Shown here: positions 54,636 through 63,650 of the stretch, piece after piece
How the letters are laid out: each line of letters begins with the position of its first letter
Position numbering within the stretch: the stretch's first letter is position 1
From: an uncultured Lachnospiraceae bacterium
Lineage (GTDB): Bacteria > Bacillota > Clostridia > Lachnospirales > Lachnospiraceae
Length of the DNA: 64,000 nucleotides
Direction: 5' to 3'
NCBI GenBank assembly: GCA_910586355.1
Contig: CAJUHJ010000012.1
Location: 1 to 64,000, forward strand
The notes under the pieces: model-generated
Databases searched by the model: none
The model's input: the letters and a program-made list of their open reading frames with translations, nothing else
Told to the model about the DNA's origin: nothing
Position numbers and translations under genes: made by a program

Positions 54636-56399
54636 TTAGCCGTCTTTTGACTGAATAAACTGACTATTATAAAGCGTAGCATAAAATCCATTTTTTGCAA
54701 GCAGATTTTTATGATTTCCTTGTTCTAATATCTGTCCGTCTTTCATAACCAGGATAATATCCGCTTCTTTTATGGTCGACAAACGGTGCGCGACAATAAA
54801 ACTAGTCCTGCCTTTCATCATCTTTGCAAAGGCATTTTGTATTTTTTGTTCTGTCCTTGTATCAATAGAAGACGTCGCTTCATCCAAAATAAGCATAGGC
54901 GGCAGGGAAAGCATCACTCTGGCGATACAAAGCAGCTGTTTTTGCCCCTGGGAAAGACCGCCGCCTTCTTCTGTAACCACCGTATCGTATCCATGTGCCA
55001 GCCGGCGGATAAAACTATGCGCATGAGCCGCTTTTGCCGCTTCTATCACATCTTCTCTGGTAGCAGACGAATTCGCCATACGGATATTCTCTAAAATCGT
55101 ACCTTCCCTAAGCCATGTTTCCTGAAGCACCATGCCGTAAGAAGTCCGCAGGCTTTTCCTCGTCAGATGCCTGACATCTTCCCCATCGACGCGAATACTG
55201 CCGTCATCCACATCATAAAAACGCATCAAAAGATTAATTAACGTTGTTTTACCGCAGCCCGTAGGGCCGACAATTGCAGCCCTCTGTCCCGGCATTACCG
55301 TCAGATTAAAATCTTCGATTAAAGTTTTTTCCTTATTATAGGAGAAGTCCACATGTTCTAAAGAAACAATTCCTTTGGTATCTTTCAGCGAAACAGCATC
55401 GGCGTCTTCCGGCGTCTGCGGCGTCTCATTCGTCAATTCTAAAATCCGCTGCGCGCAGGCAATCGCATTTTGAAGTTCCGTTACTACCCCCGATATTTCA
55501 TTAAACGGCTTTGTATATTGGTTGGCATAACTTAAAAAACTGGCAAGCTGCCCGACGCTGATACCGCCTGACACCGCAGAAAGCGCGCCAAAAATTCCCA
55601 CTCCGGTATATACAAGACTGTTGACGAAACGTGTGCATGGATTTGTCAAAGATGAGAAAAATGTTGCCTTTAAGGAACAATCTCTCAACCTTTCGTTCAC
55701 TTCATCAAATTTTTCTAATACATCCGCTTCCTTGCCAAATGCCTGCACTACCTTCTGGTTCGAAATCATCTCTTCCACAAGCGCAGTCTGTTCTCCTCTT
55801 GTTTTTGACTGAAGATGAAACATGGCAAATGTCTTTTTTGCAATAAAAGCCGCTACAAAAAGAGAAACCGGCGTAATACAAATCACAACAAACGCAATTT
55901 GATACTGTATATGCAGCATAAATAAAAGCGTGCCAATAATTGTAATCACCCCGGTAAACAATTGCGTAAATCCCAATAACAGGCCGTCGGCCACCTGATC
56001 TGCATCGGAAATGACGCGGCTCACCAATTCACCATGTGAATGGGCGTCCAAATATTTTAAAGGCAGCTCTTCAATCTTTGCAAATGCGTCCTCGCGTAAA
56101 TCTCTTACTACCTGAAATGTAATCCTGTTATTGCAGACATTCATCAGCCACTGCGCTGCCGCGGTCAGCAATATGACCGCAAGCATCTGTTTCATAATTT
56201 CAAAAATACCGTTAAAATCTACATTCCCCATTCCTACTATACAGTCAATGGCTTCTCCTGTCAAAATCGGCACATACAGCGCCAATACAGAGGAAACTGC
56301 TGCAAATAAAAGAGAAAGGAAAATAAGCGGCATATATTTTTTAATATAGGACATCAATTCCTTTAAAACATATCTCTGGTTTGTATTTTTTTCAGACAT
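54636..56399 (-). CDS. Heterodimeric ABC exporter, subunit with canonical ATPase site
   Basis: A type IV ABC half-transporter of 587 residues: six membrane helices (about 18-310) and an ATPase domain with Walker A GPTGCGKTT, signature LSQGQKQ, Walker B LILDEATSSID with catalytic Glu, and H-loop VAHRLSTI. The ATG at 56399 overlaps the partner gene by eight bases; AAAGGAG precedes it. The pair resembles BmrCD/LmrCD/TM287-288 multidrug or peptide exporters. The substrate cannot be inferred, since no peptide or regulator gene is next to it. Confidence 0.92.
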   Translation of the reverse strand: MSEKNTNQRYVLKELMSYIKKYMPLIFLSLLFAAVSSVLALYVPILTGEAIDCIVGMGNVDFNGIFEIMKQMLAVILLTAAAQWLMNVCNNRITFQVVRDLREDAFAKIEELPLKYLDAHSHGELVSRVISDADQVADGLLLGFTQLFTGVITIIGTLLFMLHIQYQIAFVVICITPVSLFVAAFIAKKTFAMFHLQSKTRGEQTALVEEMISNQKVVQAFGKEADVLEKFDEVNERLRDCSLKATFFSSLTNPCTRFVNSLVYTGVGIFGALSAVSGGISVGQLASFLSYANQYTKPFNEISGVVTELQNAIACAQRILELTNETPQTPEDADAVSLKDTKGIVSLEHVDFSYNKEKTLIEDFNLTVMPGQRAAIVGPTGCGKTTLINLLMRFYDVDDGSIRVDGEDVRHLTRKSLRTSYGMVLQETWLREGTILENIRMANSSATREDVIEAAKAAHAHSFIRRLAHGYDTVVTEEGGGLSQGQKQLLCIARVMLSLPPMLILDEATSSIDTRTEQKIQNAFAKMMKGRTSFIVAHRLSTIKEADIILVMKDGQILEQGNHKNLLAKNGFYATLYNSQFIQSKDG

Positions 56400-58149
56400 T
56401 AGCAGCCGCTCCTTTCTGTCTTATTTTTTCCGGAAACTGAGAATAATAAATTTCTTGGTACACACCGCAGTTTTCTAATAATTCTTCATGCCTGCCGGCT
56501 CCTGCCAGTTTTCCATCCTCCAACACTAAAATTTTATCTGCATGCTGAATGGAAGAAGCCCTCTGCGAGACGATAAACACCGTCGGCCGCTCCTTCATAG
56601 CCGCAACCGCCCGCCTTAAGGCAGCGTCTGTCGCATAATCCAAAGCCGACGCACTATCGTCGAAAATCAAAATTTCAGGTTTTTGCACCAACGTCCTTGC
56701 AATCGTAAGACGCTGTTTTTGGCCGCCCGAAAAATTCTTTCCTCCCTGGGAAACTTCTGCCAAAAGTCGTCCGTCCTTATTTTCCACAACTTCATATGCC
56801 TGCGCCGTTTTCAGAGCCTCTGTCAATTCAGCGTCTGTCGCATCCTTTTTCCCCCAACAGAGATTTTCCCGGATGGTTCCTTTAAAAAGAACGGCTTTCT
56901 GCATGACGATTCCTACTTTTTTTCTCAATTCTTTCTTCGGAACCAAACGAATTTCCGTACCGTCTATGCGGATACTTCCTTTTGTATTTGGATAAAACCC
57001 TGCAATCAGATGGACAAGGGAAGTCTTGCCTGACCCGGTGCCTCCAATAATGCCAATTGTTTCTCCTTTTTTTGCCGTAAAATTAATATCTGTCAACGCC
57101 TCTTCCCCGGCATATTCATAGGTCAGACATACATTTTTAAATACCACCGTTTCGTCTTCTGTTTCCGGCTGTTTTTCCGTATTTGAATAAGAAAGCGCCG
57201 ACTCTTCTTCTGGTATTTCAAACACGCCCCAAATCCGATTGCCGCAGGCAATCGCCTTTGTAATCGTTACAATCAAATTTGCAAATTTGATCAATTCCAC
57301 AAGAATCTGTCCCATATAATTTACTAAAGCCACAACTTCTCCCTGTGTAATCACACCGCCGTCCACTTGCAGCGCCCCCTGGTAAATCAGCCCAATCGTC
57401 ACTCCATTGACAATAAAAAAAGTCACGGGATTCATCAGTCCTGAAATTTTTCCGACAAACATCTGCATAGCAGTCAATTCCTGATTGCGCGTATGAAATT
57501 CTTTTTTTTCTTCTTCCTCCAAATGGAACGCACGAATTACACGTACGCCCGTAAGATTTTCTCTCGTATACAACGTCACTGCATCCAATCTTTCCTGCAC
57601 TTTTTTATACAAAGGAATACTGATATACATTACAGCAAATACAACAACCGACAAAAGCAAAATCACAATGACAAAATAAACCGCAGACTTTCTATCAATC
57701 GTAAATGCCATCACCATTGCGCCCAGCACAATAAAAGGAGAACGCAAAAACAGCCTGAGTACCATATTTACCCCATTCTGCACCTGATTTACGTCGCTCG
57801 TCATTCTTGTAATCAACGCAGAAGTCCCCGCCTGGTCCAGCTTTGTAAAGGATAATTTTTGAATATGGGCAAACAGCGCATGGCGTGTCTTTGTCCCAAA
57901 ACCACAAGCCGCTTTTGCAGAAAAATACTGCGCCGTCACAGAACAAATCAGTCCCGCTCCTCCAAGCAAAACCATTACAAAACACATTTGAATAATATAA
58001 GACGCGTCCTTTTGTGCAATCCCAGTATCAATCACAGCAGCCATAACCAACGGCGCCAGCAGTTCAAAAACCGCTTCCAACATCTTAAACAATGGCGCCA
58101 ATATACATTCTTTCTTATAATCTTTCAAATAAACCAACAGTTGCCGCAA
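56392..58149 (-). CDS. Heterodimeric ABC exporter, subunit with degenerate ATPase site
   Basis: A half-transporter of 585 residues with six membrane helices and an ATPase domain: Walker A GGTGSGKTS and signature FSGGQKQR are normal, but Walker B reads LIFDDSASALD with Asp for the catalytic Glu, and the switch reads VSQRASSI with Gln for the H-loop His. This matches the asymmetric design of heterodimeric exporters, where one site binds but barely hydrolyses ATP. It starts at TTG 58149, with GGAGGG about nine bases upstream; no ATG fits. It is transcribed first of the pair. Confidence 0.92.
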   Translation of the reverse strand: MRQLLVYLKDYKKECILAPLFKMLEAVFELLAPLVMAAVIDTGIAQKDASYIIQMCFVMVLLGGAGLICSVTAQYFSAKAACGFGTKTRHALFAHIQKLSFTKLDQAGTSALITRMTSDVNQVQNGVNMVLRLFLRSPFIVLGAMVMAFTIDRKSAVYFVIVILLLSVVVFAVMYISIPLYKKVQERLDAVTLYTRENLTGVRVIRAFHLEEEEKKEFHTRNQELTAMQMFVGKISGLMNPVTFFIVNGVTIGLIYQGALQVDGGVITQGEVVALVNYMGQILVELIKFANLIVTITKAIACGNRIWGVFEIPEEESALSYSNTEKQPETEDETVVFKNVCLTYEYAGEEALTDINFTAKKGETIGIIGGTGSGKTSLVHLIAGFYPNTKGSIRIDGTEIRLVPKKELRKKVGIVMQKAVLFKGTIRENLCWGKKDATDAELTEALKTAQAYEVVENKDGRLLAEVSQGGKNFSGGQKQRLTIARTLVQKPEILIFDDSASALDYATDAALRRAVAAMKERPTVFIVSQRASSIQHADKILVLEDGKLAGAGRHEELLENCGVYQEIYYSQFPEKIRQKGAAANV

Positions 58150-58211
58150 ATTTCAGTTCCCTCCATTTCCCCTAAACAGACATTTCAAATAAGCGCAGCC
58201 TCTTTAGCGAC

Positions 58212-58239
58212 AAAATACCCTCCGCCTAACGGCGAAGGG
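58212..58239 (-). terminator. Terminator after the foldase gene
   Basis: A 9-bp GC-rich stem (CCCTTCGCC with GGCGGAGGG, one wobble), 4-base loop and TATTTTG tail in the minus direction, nine bases after the stop codon at 58248. Confidence 0.8.
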
Positions 58240-58247
58240 CTGTATGT

Positions 58248-59342
58248 TTACTGCTCTGTATCGTTAAGACTTTCCGATTCCGTCGCACCTTCATTCAAGT
58301 CCTCCGTACCTTCTGTCTCCTCTTCCTCAGGCAGTTTAAAATATTCTTCAAACGTCACTTTTTCCCATTCACTTTCATTGACTGTCCACTTTGCAGCTTC
58401 CTTCCAGCCGTCTACAATATCCGTGTAATGGTCTTCCTGCTTTGCGCTAATCAACTCTTCTCGTTTGGACGCAGTTGCCTCTTCGTCAAATTCTTTGTCA
58501 AGTCGCAGTACATAGTAGGCTGTATCTGTCTCGATTACACCGGAAATCTGCCCTTCTGAAAGTGCATCTGCCGCCTCAAGCACAGCCTTATCCATTGAAG
58601 CATTTTCATCTTCCGCAGAACCATAAGAAGCCGTACTAAGCGTATATCCTGCATCCGTCACAGCCGTATCAAACGTTTCTGCCGGAGAAGCTGCAATCCC
58701 TTCTGCTGTTGTTTTTAGGTTTGCCTTTTCTTCTTCAGTATATTCTACCTGATTTGAATTTTCGTCCGTATATCCGGTTGTGCTAATCTGCAGATAACTA
58801 AACGTTCTCTGTTTTGCTTCTTCATCTGTCACAGTCGTATCTGCATCTTGAATGATCCTGTCGTGCATTTTATTTTTAATTGTCTGAAGGCGCAGCATTT
58901 CCATTACATTCTCTTTGTTCTCAGCGCCTATCTGTTTAATCGCCGCTTTTGAATTTTCCGATATAAAATCATCTGCTGCCTTTAAAATCGCCGCCTCTTC
59001 CTCTTCAGTCACGGAAATACCGTATTCTTCCATATGCGCCTTTAACAAATACAATTCCAAAAGTTCTTCCTCAACGTTTGTTTTGACGTCTTCTGTCAAA
59101 GTGCTGCCATTGCCATATAAATCATTCTGCCACATATCTTCTCCATAATACCCCATAAATGTGGTATCATACATTACCTGCTGGTATTTTGCAAAAAAAT
59201 TGGCGACTCCCATAGTAATCGTGGTATCATCTAATGTCGCAAATACTGCATTCTCCTGAATTTTATTCCCACAGCCGCTTATTGTCATTCCCATAAGCGC
59301 TGCTCCTGAAACCAGCAGCGTCATTAATTTCTTATTTCTCAT
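58248..59342 (-). CDS. PrsA/SurA-like lipoprotein foldase (peptidylprolyl isomerase family)
   Basis: Extracytoplasmic folding factor tethered as a lipoprotein: the signal LMTLLVSGAALMGMTISGC carries a lipobox with Cys24. A SurA N-terminal-like helical domain spans about 30-180, followed by a parvulin-like part with weak PPIase motifs (ALSEGQISGVIETDTAYYVLRLD). Its 364 residues and acidic tail are typical of clostridial SurA_N proteins. It sits downstream of mfd, a position common in Clostridia. Isomerase activity is uncertain, because many members act only as chaperones. It probably helps export of large secreted proteins such as those in this window (inference). Confidence 0.88.
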   Translation of the reverse strand: MRNKKLMTLLVSGAALMGMTISGCGNKIQENAVFATLDDTTITMGVANFFAKYQQVMYDTTFMGYYGEDMWQNDLYGNGSTLTEDVKTNVEEELLELYLLKAHMEEYGISVTEEEEAAILKAADDFISENSKAAIKQIGAENKENVMEMLRLQTIKNKMHDRIIQDADTTVTDEEAKQRTFSYLQISTTGYTDENSNQVEYTEEEKANLKTTAEGIAASPAETFDTAVTDAGYTLSTASYGSAEDENASMDKAVLEAADALSEGQISGVIETDTAYYVLRLDKEFDEEATASKREELISAKQEDHYTDIVDGWKEAAKWTVNESEWEKVTFEEYFKLPEEEETEGTEDLNEGATESESLNDTEQ

Positions 59343-59385
59343 ACGTTCCTCCTAAAAATCCGGCATTATGCCAGTCGCTATTTCT

Positions 59386-59414
59386 ATTATAGTTCTTTTT
59401 TGTACATGCCGCAA
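59386..59414 (-). promoter_or_regulatory. Promoter of the foldase gene
   Basis: TTGCGG (59414-59409), 17-bp spacer, TATAAT (59391-59386), giving about 37 bases of leader. It lies after the end of the frameshifted lipoprotein gene. Confidence 0.65.
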
Positions 59415-59464
59415 GATTTTTCATCATTTTTTCACGAAATTAACGGAAATATTTGGGGGATTAT

Positions 59465-59641
59465 CTATTGATTTAAGTTTGACTTTAAGGTTTCAATATC
59501 CATGGGAACTTCAATATATTGATAGGTTCCTGTTCCATATGAATTATATTCTTCGTCTGTAATTTTTTTGCTGCCAATATAGTTTACGCTGTATTTTCCG
59601 AAAGACTCATTGACATATAAGTTCTGTGCAAAATTGCCCCC
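59465..59641 (-). pseudogene. Out-of-frame 3' continuation of the small lipoprotein gene
   Basis: From a run of five C (59637-59641), adding one base restores an open frame through NLYVNESFGKYSVNYIG to EVPMDIETLKSNLNQ and a TAG at 59465. The composition (Tyr, Ile and Asn rich, like the upstream part) and length argue that this is the true C-terminus. It is a frameshift mutation, phase-variable tract or sequencing error. Confidence 0.65.
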
Positions 59642-60123
59642 GCATAATCACTGTTATCGTTTTTTATGCTGTTTTTTTTGGCGCTGTATTCATATCCTGC
59701 ATTTCCCATGGCGCCGTATGCCCAATTGTCCATTAATGTGTAAATTTTTCCGTTATTCCATGTATATAAGTTCATATAGTATCCGCTTTCTCCTGCAGCC
59801 AGTTCTGGAATATCGTCTTCATCTACATAAATCAAGTTGTACTTCATTTCACCAGAACTTTCTAAATCACAGAGCCTGCTCACCATTTCATATGCCTGCC
59901 TGTAATCCGCAAATTCTCCATTCTTTATTCCATCTGACAAAATATTTTGTATCTCTAAAATCGCCAAACCGGACAGCTTTGCTGTTAAAATTTCTGATAA
60001 TTGTTCCTGAATAATAAAATAAGGATTTTCCTCTGCTGCAATCTGCTGTTTTTTCTGCCCGCACGCCGTAAATACACCCACACAAAGCAATAACAGCAGC
60101 ATACCATATTTTTTATACGTCAT
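59584..60123 (-). CDS. Small lipoprotein of unknown function, C-terminus altered by a frameshift
   Basis: ATG at 60123 with GGAGG six bases upstream; it overlaps the mfd stop by 11 bases, so translation is coupled to mfd. The signal LLLLLCVGVFTACGQKK has a lipobox (TAC-Cys). The rest is an alpha/beta domain with VDEDDIPELAAG (a Ca-binding-like DxDxD pattern), then YYMNLYTWNNGKIYTL. As read, the frame stops after 179 residues with SLSENTA. In the next frame the sequence continues as convincing coding sequence for about 55 more residues, so the native protein is probably about 219 residues. No function is recognised. Confidence 0.7.
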   Translation of the reverse strand: MTYKKYGMLLLLLCVGVFTACGQKKQQIAAEENPYFIIQEQLSEILTAKLSGLAILEIQNILSDGIKNGEFADYRQAYEMVSRLCDLESSGEMKYNLIYVDEDDIPELAAGESGYYMNLYTWNNGKIYTLMDNWAYGAMGNAGYEYSAKKNSIKNDNSDYAGAILHRTYMSMSLSENTA

Positions 60124-63100
60124 AGTATTCCTCCGAAAGCTCTTTTGAGTCTCCCAGCACTTTGTCAATGACGCTTACTGCGCTTTCCTTTTCTCTTGAA
60201 TTCATTTTTAAATTATAGACAAATAAAGGCTGCTTCTTATCTGCATAAAATTTCATTTTCCCCCCATATTTCGCCACAAATTCCGGTATTTTCACCGGGT
60301 TTACTTTCGCGCGTTCATATAACAGAAAACGTACTTCATCTTTTTTCTGCGTCACTTCCGTAAAGTAATTTTGATGTGCCCTCGCTTTATACTCTGCCAG
60401 CATTAAAAGATTCTCCACGGCTTTCGGCGGTTCTCCGAAACGGTCAATTAATTCCTCCAGCATTTCTTCTCTTTCTTGTGCATCTTCAATTCCGGCAATC
60501 CGTTTATAAATATCTAATTTCTGCATTTCGTTTGGAATATAATCTGCCGGAATATACGCGTCTATATCAATATCTACTGAAGTTTCAAAACTTTCCTTTG
60601 CCTCAATTCCTTTCGCCTGTTTGACAGCTGCATTGAGCATTTTACAGTAAAGATCATAACCGACCGCTTCCATATGCCCATGCTGCGCCGCGCCAAGCAG
60701 ACTGCCCGCGCCGCGGATTTCCAAATCCCTCATAGCAATTTTAAAACCGCTGCCAAGTTCGGTATATTCTTTAATTGCAGCAAGACGCTTTTCCGCTACT
60801 TCCTTTAACATCTTATTCCGGCGGTACATCAAAAAAGCATATGCCGTACGGTTGGAACGCCCGACCCTGCCGCGCAGCTGGTATAGCTGTGAAAGCCCCA
60901 TATTATCAGCGTCATGGATAATCATTGTGTTTACATTTGAAATATCAAGTCCGGTTTCAATAATCGTCGTCGAAACAAGCACATCAATTTCACCGTTGAT
61001 AAACCGGTACATAATTTCTTCCAATTCGCGTTCTTTCATCTGTCCATGTGCAAATTCTACAAAAGCATCCGGTACAAGGGAAGCTATTTTTGCTGTAACA
61101 TCCGCAATCTGCTTTACGCGGTTAAATACATAATACACCTGTCCGCCTCTTGCCAGTTCTCTTACAATCGCTTCCCTCACCATTTCTTCATTGTATTCCA
61201 TCACATAGGTCTGAATGGGAAGACGATCAAGCGGCGGCTCTTCCAATACGCTCATATCCCGTATCCCGATTAAGCTCATATGCAGCGTTCTTGGAATCGG
61301 CGTTGCAGTCAGCGTCAGTACGTCTACAGAAAATTTCATTTGTTTGATTTTTTCTTTATGTGCAACTCCAAACCTCTGCTCTTCATCTATAATCAAAAGT
61401 CCTAAATCTTTAAATTCGACGTCTTTTGACAGCAGCCTGTGCGTCCCTACGATAATGTCTACCATACCGCGCTTTAATTCTTCAATCGTCTTTTTCTGCT
61501 GGGCGCTGCTTCTAAAACGGCAAAGCAAATCTACCGTCACCGGAAAGTCCTTCATTCTCTGGGCGAACGTATTATAATGCTGCTGCGCTAAAATGGTCGT
61601 CGGTACCAGATAGACGACCTGCTTTCCTTCCTGAACAGCTTTAAATGCGGCGCGAATTGCAATTTCCGTCTTTCCATACCCTACGTCACCGCAAATCAGG
61701 CGATCCATAATTTTTTTGCTCTCCATATCCCGCTTTGCCGCTTCAATTGCCGCTTCCTGATCCTCCGTCTCTTCAAACGGAAACATCTCTTCAAACTCCC
61801 GCTGCCAGACGGTATCCGGGCCATAGGCATATCCCTCTTTTTGCTGCCGTTTCGCATAAAGAGCAACTAAATCCGCCGCAATTTCTTTTACCGCCCCCTG
61901 GACCTTACTCTTCGTCTTATGCCACTCCTGGCTGCCTAATTTATTTAATTTGGGCCTTTTTGCATCAGAACTGGCATACTTTTGCAGCACATCTAACTGG
62001 GTGGCAAGAATGTACAGGCTGCTGCCCTTATCATATTCAATCTTAATATAATCCTTCGTCGTCTTGTCTACTTCAATTTTCTCGATTCCACGGTATATAC
62101 CAAGGCCATGATTTTCATGTACGACATAATCCCCAACGGAAAGCTCGGAAAAACTTGCAATTTTATCGCCCTCATATATCTTTTTCTTCTTTCTCTTCTT
62201 TTTTTCCTTACCGAAAATATCGCTCTCCGAGATAACGGCAAAAGACAAAAGCGGATACTCATACCCCTGCTTCACTTTACCATAAAAAGCAATAATCTCG
62301 CCTGCTTTCGCCACATGATTGTAATCTTCTGAATAAAAACAGTTCAAACCCTCCTGCATCAAATCTTCTGCCAGACGTTTTGCCCTTGTTCTTGAACCAG
62401 ACAACAAGAGTACGGAATATCCCTTCTTTTTGTACATTTTTAAATCTTTTACCAGAAGCTCAAAACTATTATTATATGCGGCAATACTTCTTGTAAGAAT
62501 TCCATAATGATTAGAAATATCAAACTCTTTTCCCACAGACTCAAGCGCCGCCAATGCCACGCAGCGGCTTTTCTGCAGTTTTGCCGCCGTTTCACTGCAG
62601 GTATAAAGCGCCTGCATCTGCTCTGGAAGAATATATCCCTTTTCTAACCTCTGCTTCATGCTTTCTGTAAATTCCTGTTCCGTCGCATAACCGCGCTCTG
62701 CGCATCTTGCCGGTTCATCCAAAAAAATAAGCGTCTTCTGTTCTTCAAAATAATCCAGTAAAGATACAACGGCATCTTCAAAATATGCAAGATATGCGTC
62801 AATTCCATCTGCACTCTCACATTCCGTCAGCTCTTCTATAAATTCTGCAGCCGCCTGTTTGATTCGGGCCGCCTCTTCCGTTTTCATTTCTTTCCGGTAA
62901 ACCTGATACAATTTATCCGCATCTTTTTGTATCCGTTTGACACCTTCTGATTTTTCTTTTTCAGTTAAAATCAATTCTGCAGCCGGATAAATCTCAATAC
63001 TTTCTAAATTTTCAATGGAACGCTGGCTCTCCACATCAAAACTGCGCAAAGAATCAATCTCATCCCCCCAAAGCTCCATACGGTAAGGGTTTTCTTCTGT

Positions 63101-63649
63101 CAGCGGAAAAATATCAATAATACCGCCGCGGACTGCAAACTGTCCGGCCGATTCGATTTGATATACCGATTCATACCCCATTGCAGAAAGCTGTTTTTTA
63201 AATTTATCTAACTCAATTTCATCTCCCACACGATATGTCGCAACTGCCTTCAAAAATTTTTCGGGCTTCTGCATACGGTTCATCAACGCATCATACGTCG
63301 TAACCAAAACCATTTTTTTCCCTTCTGCAATTGTCTTTAGGACGTTCACCCGTTCTCTTGTCAAAACATTCCCACGCAAATCAGACTGATAAAATAAAAT
63401 ATCTTTTGCCGGATAATACAAAACGTCTTTTTCAAAAAAACGATATTCTTCCAGCAGTTCCCTGGCTTTTTGATCACTAAACGTAACAATAATTTTATAC
63501 TTCACATCACTGCCAATCCCATACATCAAATGCGGTTTCTGTGAATCAATACAGCCGGAAATCATTTGAATTCCGGCTCCCTTTTTTAGCTGCGCTTCTA
63601 ATCGCTCAATTTCCTCCAAAGAATGCAGCGGTTCTAAAAATGCTCTCAT
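60113..63649 (-). CDS. mfd: Transcription-repair coupling factor Mfd
   Basis: Removes stalled RNA polymerase at lesions and recruits UvrA. It has 1178 residues: UvrB-like N-terminal domains (TTYDALMNRM, then FAVRGGIIDIFPL), the RNAP-interaction domain (VGDYVVHENHGLGIYRGIEK, about 505-525), and RecG-like helicase motifs with Walker A GDVGYGKTE (about 654), DEEQRFGV and QLRGRVGRSNRTAYAFL, then the TRCF C-terminal domain (DRFGEPP). The frame opens at TTG 63679, but the ATG at 63649, with GGGAG in the end of pth, gives the standard MRAFLEPL start. It begins one base after the pth stop. Confidence 0.97.
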   Translation of the reverse strand: MRAFLEPLHSLEEIERLEAQLKKGAGIQMISGCIDSQKPHLMYGIGSDVKYKIIVTFSDQKARELLEEYRFFEKDVLYYPAKDILFYQSDLRGNVLTRERVNVLKTIAEGKKMVLVTTYDALMNRMQKPEKFLKAVATYRVGDEIELDKFKKQLSAMGYESVYQIESAGQFAVRGGIIDIFPLTEENPYRMELWGDEIDSLRSFDVESQRSIENLESIEIYPAAELILTEKEKSEGVKRIQKDADKLYQVYRKEMKTEEAARIKQAAAEFIEELTECESADGIDAYLAYFEDAVVSLLDYFEEQKTLIFLDEPARCAERGYATEQEFTESMKQRLEKGYILPEQMQALYTCSETAAKLQKSRCVALAALESVGKEFDISNHYGILTRSIAAYNNSFELLVKDLKMYKKKGYSVLLLSGSRTRAKRLAEDLMQEGLNCFYSEDYNHVAKAGEIIAFYGKVKQGYEYPLLSFAVISESDIFGKEKKKRKKKKIYEGDKIASFSELSVGDYVVHENHGLGIYRGIEKIEVDKTTKDYIKIEYDKGSSLYILATQLDVLQKYASSDAKRPKLNKLGSQEWHKTKSKVQGAVKEIAADLVALYAKRQQKEGYAYGPDTVWQREFEEMFPFEETEDQEAAIEAAKRDMESKKIMDRLICGDVGYGKTEIAIRAAFKAVQEGKQVVYLVPTTILAQQHYNTFAQRMKDFPVTVDLLCRFRSSAQQKKTIEELKRGMVDIIVGTHRLLSKDVEFKDLGLLIIDEEQRFGVAHKEKIKQMKFSVDVLTLTATPIPRTLHMSLIGIRDMSVLEEPPLDRLPIQTYVMEYNEEMVREAIVRELARGGQVYYVFNRVKQIADVTAKIASLVPDAFVEFAHGQMKERELEEIMYRFINGEIDVLVSTTIIETGLDISNVNTMIIHDADNMGLSQLYQLRGRVGRSNRTAYAFLMYRRNKMLKEVAEKRLAAIKEYTELGSGFKIAMRDLEIRGAGSLLGAAQHGHMEAVGYDLYCKMLNAAVKQAKGIEAKESFETSVDIDIDAYIPADYIPNEMQKLDIYKRIAGIEDAQEREEMLEELIDRFGEPPKAVENLLMLAEYKARAHQNYFTEVTQKKDEVRFLLYERAKVNPVKIPEFVAKYGGKMKFYADKKQPLFVYNLKMNSREKESAVSVIDKVLGDSKELSEEYYDV

Positions 63650-63650
63650 A

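Noticed and set aside
54560..54700. Minus-strand 41-codon frame overlapping the end of the ABC gene (ends IVNFADTVNIKE)
   Set aside because: No Shine-Dalgarno sequence and start codon inside the ABC gene; no motif. It is too short to support without homologues.
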